Shown: positions 6,516-11,365 of the stretch, in pieces
How the letters are laid out: each line of letters starts with the position of its first letter
How positions within the stretch are numbered: position 1 is the first letter of the stretch
Assembly: GCA_031423755.1 (NCBI GenBank)
Contig: JANPGC010000314.1
Coordinates: 1 to 11,365 of the forward strand
Direction of reading: 5' to 3'
Length of the DNA: 11,365 nt
From: JANMEX01 sp031423755
GTDB lineage: Bacteria; Pseudomonadota; Alphaproteobacteria; Rhizobiales; Rhizobiaceae
Notes under the pieces: model-generated
What the model was told of the DNA's origin: nothing
Databases searched by the model: none
What the model saw: only the letters and a program-made list of their open reading frames with translations
Made by a program: the position numbers and the translations under genes

Positions 6516-7655
6516 TCAGCCAACCTTCTCCCACTGACCATTCTTCGCTGATTTCAGAACGGCATCCGTCACCAGATCCGTCGCCAGCGCATCCCTGAAC
6601 GTCGGCGAAGCCGGTGTCTTGCCGTCAAGTCCCGACAGGAAGTCCGCGGCCTGATGGATAAAGGAATGCTCGTAACCGATCTGCAGGCCCGGAACCCACC
6701 ATTGCGACATGTAGGGATGGTCGCTGTCGGTGATGTGCAGCGAGCGCCAGCCGCGTTCGCGGCCCTCGTCGCGATGGTCGAAATATTGCAACCGGTGCAA
6801 ATCGTGCAGGTCCCAGGCAATCGAGGCATGCTCGCCGTTGATCTCGAAAGTGTAGAGCGCCTTGTGGCCGCGCGCGTATCGCGTCGCCTCGAAGTTGGCG
6901 AGCGACCCGTTCGAAAACCGCGCCAGAAACAGACTCGCGTCATCAATGCCGACACTCTCGGTCTTGCCGGTGATGTTGTGATGGCGCTCCTTGATGAAGG
7001 TCTCGGTCATGCCGCAGACCGTGTCGATGCCGCCATTCAGCCACATCGCGGTATCAATACAATGCGCCAGAAGATCGCCGGTGACACCGCTGCCTGCGAC
7101 GCCGACATCAAGCCTCCAAAGGCCTGGGCCACCCTGCGGCAAATCCTTGGAAATCGTCCAGTCCTGAAGGAACTTGGCGCGGTAGTGGAAAATCTTGCCG
7201 AGCTTGCCCTCGTCAATCAACTGCTTGGCCAGCGTGACGGCAGGCACACGCCGGTAATTATACCAGACCATATTGGCGACTTTGGCTTTCTCGACCGCAT
7301 CCACCATCTTGCGCGATTCAGCCGCAGAACGCCCCAGCGGCTTCTCGCACATCACCATCTTGCCTGCCTCAGCGGCAGCGATGGCTATTTCCATGTGCGT
7401 GTCGTTCGGGCTGGCAATGTCAATCAGGTCAATGCTCTTGTCGTCCACCAGCCTGCGCCAGTCAGTCACTGAAGATTCGTAGCCCCACTGTTCCGCGAAC
7501 GCCTTGCCCTTGGCGCCGTCACGCGCGCAAATGGTTTTTAAGACAGGCTGATACCCTGTGTCGAAAAAGTGCCCGACTTGTGAGAACGCATTCGAGTGTG
7601 TCCGGCCCATGAAGCCGTAGCCGACCATGCCGACATTGAGCTTTTTCTTCGCCAT
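6516..7655 (-). CDS. Gfo/Idh/MocA-family NAD(P)-dependent sugar dehydrogenase
   Basis: A cytoplasmic oxidoreductase expected to oxidise a ring hydroxyl of a sugar, glycoside or inositol to a ketone. It has 379 residues. An N-terminal Rossmann domain carries VGYGFMG (11-17) and EKPLG (104-108, with catalytic Lys105). The C-terminal alpha/beta domain carries AGSGVTGDLLAH with Asp194 and His198, the usual catalytic pair. The NYRR segment (133-136) and general layout resemble inositol 2-dehydrogenase and levoglucosan dehydrogenase relatives. The ATG directly follows the TAA stop of the TIM-barrel gene (TAAATG), so the two are almost certainly co-translated. Gfo/Idh plus TIM-barrel pairs are known in pathways that go through 3-keto sugars. 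The substrate is not determined. Confidence 0.94.
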   Translation of the reverse strand: MAKKKLNVGMVGYGFMGRTHSNAFSQVGHFFDTGYQPVLKTICARDGAKGKAFAEQWGYESSVTDWRRLVDDKSIDLIDIASPNDTHMEIAIAAAEAGKMVMCEKPLGRSAAESRKMVDAVEKAKVANMVWYNYRRVPAVTLAKQLIDEGKLGKIFHYRAKFLQDWTISKDLPQGGPGLWRLDVGVAGSGVTGDLLAHCIDTAMWLNGGIDTVCGMTETFIKERHHNITGKTESVGIDDASLFLARFSNGSLANFEATRYARGHKALYTFEINGEHASIAWDLHDLHRLQYFDHRDEGRERGWRSLHITDSDHPYMSQWWVPGLQIGYEHSFIHQAADFLSGLDGKTPASPTFRDALATDLVTDAVLKSAKNGQWEKVG

Positions 7656-8693
7656 TTACGCAGCCCACCCGTGCGCATTGCGGACCTTGATCATAGCCGC
7701 CAGCACATCATTCCATGTCTGCTGTTTCAGCATGATGTCATTGGAGAACATGCAGCCATCCCAGCAGATATGCTGCACGGCCTTGGTCAGATTGCCGTCA
7801 CCGTCGCGCAGCCAGAAACCGGCATGGTGGGCGATGTCGAGTTTGCCGTTCGAATCGTTGGCCAGACAATGGCGACCGGTCTTGTCGTGGCTGCCCATAC
7901 CTTTAACCGTGGCGTCATTCTGCGCCACATGAAAGTCGATCATCCATGGCCTAAGTGCGTCCGTCATGGTTTTCAAGGCTGCGTCAAGAACGCTCTTGTC
8001 TTTCCAGTCATACCCTTCCGGCAGGATGCGGGCTTCGGGAGCGTTGTAACCGAGCGTGTAGAGCAGCGTGTGCGCCATGTCGGCCTGAAACCCGACAGTT
8101 TTCGGACGGCCCACGCCTTCGAGCGTCGCGACCATCGCCTTCCATGAATGCATGCCGCCCCAGCAGATTTCGCCCTCTGCCGCCAGCCGCTCGCCATGCG
8201 CTTCGGCGACGTCTGCCGCCTCGCGCCATGTCTGCGCAATCAATCTGGTGTTACCGGCGGGGTCCTTGTCAAAATCGGCGGGACTTCCGGCGGAGTCTAT
8301 GCGGATGATGCCGTAGTCGCGAACGCCCAGATCGCGCAAGCGTCCCATGATCCGGCAGGCCTTCTTGATGACCTCGACGAAAGTCTTTCGGTCATCCGCC
8401 GAGCCAAATGCCGGGCTGCCCCAGATCGGCGCGACGGCGGAACCGATCTTCAGATTGTGCTTCTGGACTTTGTCCGCCAGCGCCTTGATCTCATCGTCGC
8501 TTGCGTCAATGGATGTGTGTGGATCGATCAGAAAAATGTCGATGCCGTCGAACTTGACGCCGTCAACCTGCGCATTGACCGTCAAGTCAATCATCGTGTC
8601 GAGGCTGATCGGCGGCTCGCTATCCGGACCCTTGCCGACCAGACCTGGCCACATCGCATTGTGAAGCTTGGGAAATCCGGTCTCTCCGCTCAT
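7656..8693 (-). CDS. Sugar isomerase/epimerase-like TIM-barrel protein (xylose isomerase-like)
   Basis: A predicted metal-dependent (beta/alpha)8 enzyme of the AP-endonuclease-2/xylose-isomerase-like superfamily, which covers epimerases, isomerases, inosose dehydratases and keto-sugar eliminases. From ATG 8693 it has 345 residues. Probable metal ligands are Glu175 in EGEICW, Asp205 in QADMAH, His255 in DFHVAQND, and an acidic residue near the C-terminus, perhaps Asp312 in ICWDG (family members usually have Glu). GGGAGGA lies just before the chosen ATG. A GTG at 8711 with a weaker AAGGA upstream would add six residues (MRLGGH) but runs through that ribosome site. It is the first gene of the leftward operon and abuts the Gfo/Idh gene, so it should act on the keto product of that enzyme. 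Confidence 0.88.
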   Translation of the reverse strand: MSGETGFPKLHNAMWPGLVGKGPDSEPPISLDTMIDLTVNAQVDGVKFDGIDIFLIDPHTSIDASDDEIKALADKVQKHNLKIGSAVAPIWGSPAFGSADDRKTFVEVIKKACRIMGRLRDLGVRDYGIIRIDSAGSPADFDKDPAGNTRLIAQTWREAADVAEAHGERLAAEGEICWGGMHSWKAMVATLEGVGRPKTVGFQADMAHTLLYTLGYNAPEARILPEGYDWKDKSVLDAALKTMTDALRPWMIDFHVAQNDATVKGMGSHDKTGRHCLANDSNGKLDIAHHAGFWLRDGDGNLTKAVQHICWDGCMFSNDIMLKQQTWNDVLAAMIKVRNAHGWAA

Positions 8694-8696
8694 GTG

Positions 8697-8703
8697 TCCT
8701 CCC
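8697..8703 (-). promoter_or_regulatory. Ribosome binding site deciding the TIM-barrel start
   Basis: GGGAGGA on the minus strand ends 3 nt before ATG 8693. It favours this start over the in-frame GTG at 8711. Confidence 0.7.
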
Positions 8704-8744
8704 AGACGCACTCGAAATTTCCTTCAGCTAAACTCAATTTCCTC

Positions 8745-8772
8745 TTGCTGTCCAGAACTATTATATTAGTAT
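8745..8772 (+). promoter_or_regulatory. Candidate promoter for the gntR gene
   Basis: TTGCTG (8745-8750), 16-nt spacer, TAGTAT (8767-8772). Transcription would start at or very near the ATG at 8780, giving a leaderless or nearly leaderless mRNA. This fits the absence of a visible Shine-Dalgarno sequence. Match to consensus is only moderate. Confidence 0.3.
8757..8770. promoter_or_regulatory. Candidate GntR operator in the divergent promoter
   Basis: ACTATTATATTAGT is an inverted repeat matching its complement at 12 of 14 positions (ACTA..TATA..TAGT). It lies in the 86-nt gap between the divergent TIM-barrel and GntR genes, 9 nt before the regulator's start codon. It overlaps candidate -10 elements for both directions. 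A position like this is typical of an autoregulatory operator for a dimeric FCD-type GntR protein. The palindrome is seen; binding is inferred. Confidence 0.55.
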
Positions 8773-8798
8773 CACAGTCATGGCCTTTGAATTGTCAA
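8768..8798 (-). promoter_or_regulatory. Candidate sigma-70 promoter for the leftward operon
   Basis: On the minus strand a consensus TTGACA (8798-8793), 19-nt spacer and GATACT (8773-8768) preceded by TGT as an extended -10. The -35 falls inside the start of the gntR coding region. A perfect TATAAT (8765-8760) is nearby but has no well-spaced -35. The spacer is longer than ideal, so confidence is limited. Confidence 0.4.
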
Positions 8799-9493
8799 AC
8801 ACCCAGCTGGACCGGCGCATTTCTTTGCGCGAGCAGATTTATTCGATTGTCAGAACGCTGATTCTCACCGGCGCGATCAAGCCGGGCCAGACCATTGACG
8901 AGAAGGATATCGCTGCGCAGCTGTCGGTTTCGCGCACGCCGGTCCGCGAGGCCGTGAAGAAATTGAGCGATGAGCATCTGGTTGAAGTCATTGCGCAATC
9001 GGCGACCCGCGCGGCGCGCATCGACCGCAGCGAAATCTTTGAATCCTATTTGATCCGCCGTGCACTGGAGGTTGAAAGCGCCTGCCAAGCCGCGTCCCGC
9101 ATGAGCCAGTCCCACACAGACCGGCTGGCCGATATCATGCACAAGCATGCGCGAGCGCTGGAGCGGCTTCAATATGTGGAAGCCATCAGCGCCGATGACG
9201 AGTTTCATGCGCATATTGCCATGATCAGCAACTTGCCGAGACTGTGGAAAACCATCGAAATATCAAAAGCCCAGATCGACCGTTGTCGCCACATGACCCT
9301 GCCACGCACGGGTCAGGGGGAGGCGACGCTTGATCAGCACAGGGAAATAGTCCGCGCACTCAACAGCGGCGATCCGGAGCGGGCGGGCGCCGCCATGCGC
9401 GCCCATCTGGACTCCGCCTATAAGAGCGCCATTGCCGTCTTGGACGCCCAGAGCGCGGTGGAAAACCGCAGTCTGGCCGACGCTGATGCATGA
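8780..9493 (+). CDS. GntR-family transcriptional regulator, FCD (FadR) subfamily
   Basis: A dimeric DNA-binding regulator that probably controls both divergent units in response to the substrate or a sugar-acid intermediate. It has 237 residues. An N-terminal winged helix-turn-helix (about 17-77) contains SLREQIYSIVRTLILTGAIKPG and the recognition segment LSVSRTPVREAVKKL. The all-helical FCD effector domain (about 85-215) has the usual metal-site pattern: Asp139, His143, His187 and His209. FCD proteins next to sugar-acid genes commonly sense such acids, often with a bound metal. No ribosome site is clear before ATG 8780. It lies 42 nt upstream of the UxaA-like gene on the same strand and is probably co-transcribed with it. 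Confidence 0.93.
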   Translation: MAFELSNTQLDRRISLREQIYSIVRTLILTGAIKPGQTIDEKDIAAQLSVSRTPVREAVKKLSDEHLVEVIAQSATRAARIDRSEIFESYLIRRALEVESACQAASRMSQSHTDRLADIMHKHARALERLQYVEAISADDEFHAHIAMISNLPRLWKTIEISKAQIDRCRHMTLPRTGQGEATLDQHREIVRALNSGDPERAGAAMRAHLDSAYKSAIAVLDAQSAVENRSLADADA

Positions 9494-9535
9494 AGGGCCG
9501 GAACATATCCGCCAGATGTCTGAAAGGCGCGTGCG

Positions 9536-11065
9536 ATGAGCGCAACCGATGGCACGATCCGCCTGCACGCCAAGGACAATGTCATAGTCCTGACCAAAGC
9601 CTTCGGAGCCGGAAGCATGCCTGCCGGGTCAGGCAATCCCTTGGCGCGCAACACGCCTTCGGGCCACAAGATTGCGACCGCGGATATCCCCGCCGGGTCG
9701 CCAGTATTCAAGTTCGGCCAGATCATAGGCTATGCATCAGAGCCGATTGCCGTTGGCGATCATATCCACACGCACAATTGCTCGATGGGAGCGCACGACC
9801 AAGACTATCATATCGGCGAGGACTTTGCCCCGGTTGATTATCTGCCAGAGGCCAACCGTCCGAACTTCATGGGCTATCGCCGCGCAGACGGTGGCGCGGG
9901 CACGCGCAACTACATTGCCCTGTGCGCAACGGTGAACTGCTCGGCAACCGTGGTCCGCCATATTGCCGACCACTGCAACAGGTCGGGTATTCTCGATGAC
10001 TATCCCAATGTCGATGGCGTCATTGCGCTTGCGCATGGCACAGGCTGCGGCATTGCCGCCTCCGGCGAAGGGTATGACGCCTTGCAGCGCGTGCTGTGGG
10101 GCCATGCCACCCACCCGAATGTTGGCGCTGCCATTTTCGTAGGTCTGGGCTGCGAAGTCATGCAGATCGGTCGGATGAAGGCGATGTTCGGCTCTTCGGG
10201 ACATGAGCGCTTTCACGGGCTGACCATTCAGGAGGCAGGAGGCACACGCAAAACAATCGCTGCCGGCATTGCGACAATCAAAGCGCTTTTGCCTGCGGTC
10301 AACAATGTCGAACGTGTCCCGATCCCCGTCAGCGAACTGACGCTCGGTCTGCAATGCGGCGGCTCGGACGGGTTTTCGGGTATCACGGCGAACCCGGCGC
10401 TTGGCGCGATGACGGACCTTCTCGTGCGCCACGGCGGCACCGCGCTTCTGTCGGAAACGCCGGAAATATACGGCGCGGAACAGCTTCTGGTCCGCCGCGC
10501 GGCATCGACCGAAGTCGGTGAAAAATTGATCGCCCGCATCCGTTGGTGGGAAAATTACACTGCCATCAACGGCGGCTCAATGGACAACAATCCATCGCCC
10601 GGCAACAAGGCCGGGGGTCTTACGACCATTCTGGAAAAGTCGCTCGGTGCGGCGGCCAAGGGGGGCACTCTAGCTTTGGCGGATGTGCTGCTCTACGCCG
10701 AAAAGGTCAAAAAGCGCGGCTTCGTGTTCATGGATTCACCCGGCTACGATCCGGTGTCTGCCACCGGCCAGATCGCATCGGGTTCACAGCTCGTTGTGTT
10801 CACCACAGGCCGGGGCTCGGCTTTCGGCTCCAAGCCCGCCCCGACCATCAAGCTTGCGACCAACAGTGCGATGTACCGGGTTCTGGAAGAAGACATGGAC
10901 ATCAACTGCGGCGACATCATCGACAGCGGCGTTTCGATCACCGACAAGGGCAAAGCGATTCTCAACGAAGTCATCGCGGTCGCATCGGGCAAGAAGAGCA
11001 AGAGCGAAGCGCTGGGTCTCGGCGACAATGAGTTCGTGCCATGGCAGATTGGCGCGACGATGTAG
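9536..11065 (+). CDS. UxaA/GarD-family sugar-acid dehydratase (altronate dehydratase-like)
   Basis: A cytoplasmic dehydratase expected to remove water from an aldonate or aldarate to give a 2-keto-3-deoxy acid. It has 509 residues, close to E. coli UxaA and GarD. An N-terminal SAF domain (about 1-90, HKIATADIPAGSPVFKFGQ through HIHTHN) is fused to the catalytic part (about 105-505). Conserved blocks seen: GAGTRNYI (120-127), AHGTGCG (166-172), CGGSDGFSGITANPALG (274-290), ETPEIYGAE (307-315), NPSPGNKAGGLTTILEKS (352-369), and DSPGYDPVSATGQIASGS (400-417). His and Cys residues suited to metal binding are present. GAAAGGCG precedes the start. The blocks resemble altronate dehydratase more than galactarate dehydratase, but family members act on several acids, so the substrate stays open. 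Confidence 0.93.
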   Translation: MSATDGTIRLHAKDNVIVLTKAFGAGSMPAGSGNPLARNTPSGHKIATADIPAGSPVFKFGQIIGYASEPIAVGDHIHTHNCSMGAHDQDYHIGEDFAPVDYLPEANRPNFMGYRRADGGAGTRNYIALCATVNCSATVVRHIADHCNRSGILDDYPNVDGVIALAHGTGCGIAASGEGYDALQRVLWGHATHPNVGAAIFVGLGCEVMQIGRMKAMFGSSGHERFHGLTIQEAGGTRKTIAAGIATIKALLPAVNNVERVPIPVSELTLGLQCGGSDGFSGITANPALGAMTDLLVRHGGTALLSETPEIYGAEQLLVRRAASTEVGEKLIARIRWWENYTAINGGSMDNNPSPGNKAGGLTTILEKSLGAAAKGGTLALADVLLYAEKVKKRGFVFMDSPGYDPVSATGQIASGSQLVVFTTGRGSAFGSKPAPTIKLATNSAMYRVLEEDMDINCGDIIDSGVSITDKGKAILNEVIAVASGKKSKSEALGLGDNEFVPWQIGATM

Positions 11066-11365
11066 AGGCGGACCAGTCAGCCCAAGGATCGGGGTTCACC
11101 ATCAGCACTCTGTCCACGCAGGCAGGCCAGCCAACCCATTGGAATCCCTCAAGTGAAAAAAATTTTCAGCGTGACTTATCCACGTCCCCTCATCTCTCCC
11201 GCATAATCCGCGTGCTCTTTGCAAAGGGACACGGTGTCATGATCCGGGTCGTCGTGGCAAAGGCCGGTGCTTTGGTGGCGGAGGGTCGGATTCCTGTCGC
11301 GGGTGATGAGCCCTGAAAACAAAGGCGCCAGATGCTGGAGCGATGCTTGCGACTACGGCGCGCGC
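11066..11365. other. 300 nt without a supportable gene
   Basis: Downstream of the UxaA-like gene I see no complete gene and no clear rho-independent terminator. An open frame on the plus strand (11041-11316) begins inside the dehydratase gene, has no ribosome site and has no family resemblance. Small dyads are present: TGAAAA/TTTTCA (11154-11168), CTTTGCAAAG (11217-11226), GACAC/GTGTC (11228-11238) and CAAAG/CTTTG (11258-11274). An ATG at 11331 preceded by AAAGG could start a gene that continues past the window, but only 11 complete codons are visible. Confidence 0.5.

Noticed and set aside
6654..7472. Plus-strand open frame of 272 codons
   Set aside because: Entirely antisense to the Gfo/Idh gene, whose catalytic motifs are intact; low-complexity product without domains.
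6516..8693. Gfo/Idh plus TIM barrel as a C-glycoside deglycosylation system (DgpA with DgpBC)
   Set aside because: Those lyases need a small beta subunit gene beside the TIM-barrel subunit, and none is present here.
8148..8861. Plus-strand open frame of 237 codons running from the TIM-barrel gene into gntR
   Set aside because: Antisense to one well-supported gene and out of frame with another; no motif.
11176..11184. TTATCCACG, one mismatch from a DnaA box
   Set aside because: A single isolated near-match without AT-rich unwinding element or replication genes is most likely chance.

Overview
This window is a carbohydrate uptake and breakdown locus from a proteobacterium, most likely an alphaproteobacterium of the Rhizobiales/Hyphomicrobiales type. 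That placement is inferred from the moderately high GC content, the compact operons, and the style of the genes: a CUT1 ABC importer with two ATPases, a Gfo/Idh dehydrogenase beside a TIM-barrel protein, and an FCD-type GntR regulator. No rRNA, tRNA, CRISPR array, insertion sequence or phage gene was seen, and the genus cannot be fixed from the sequence.

Layout. A divergent control region (about 8694-8779) splits the window. Leftward on the minus strand runs a probable nine-gene operon: a xylose-isomerase-like TIM-barrel protein (8693-7656), a Gfo/Idh/MocA dehydrogenase (7655-6516), a 186-nt gap rich in dyads, a periplasmic solute-binding protein (6329-5007), a short gap holding a perfect 10-bp GNRA-capped hairpin, two CUT1 permeases (4938-4039 and 4036-3080), a 67-residue two-helix membrane protein (3069-2866), two different MalK-like ATPases (2856-1732 and 1745-684), and an SDR dehydrogenase (651 to beyond position 1) cut by the window edge. 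Rightward on the plus strand are a GntR/FCD regulator (8780-9493) and a UxaA/GarD-family sugar-acid dehydratase (9536-11065). The last 300 nt hold no gene that can be supported.

How the genes may work together (inference). The binding protein and ABC complex import a sugar, glycoside or polyol. The Gfo/Idh enzyme oxidises a hydroxyl to a ketone with NAD(P). The TIM-barrel protein isomerises, epimerises or beta-eliminates the keto intermediate. The SDR carries out another redox step. The UxaA-like enzyme dehydrates an aldonate to a 2-keto-3-deoxy acid that enters central metabolism. The GntR protein probably senses the substrate or an intermediate and acts on the palindrome ACTATTATATTAGT in the divergent promoter. 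The combination matches no named pathway that I can assign with confidence. The substrate is unknown, and this is the main candidate for an undescribed system here.
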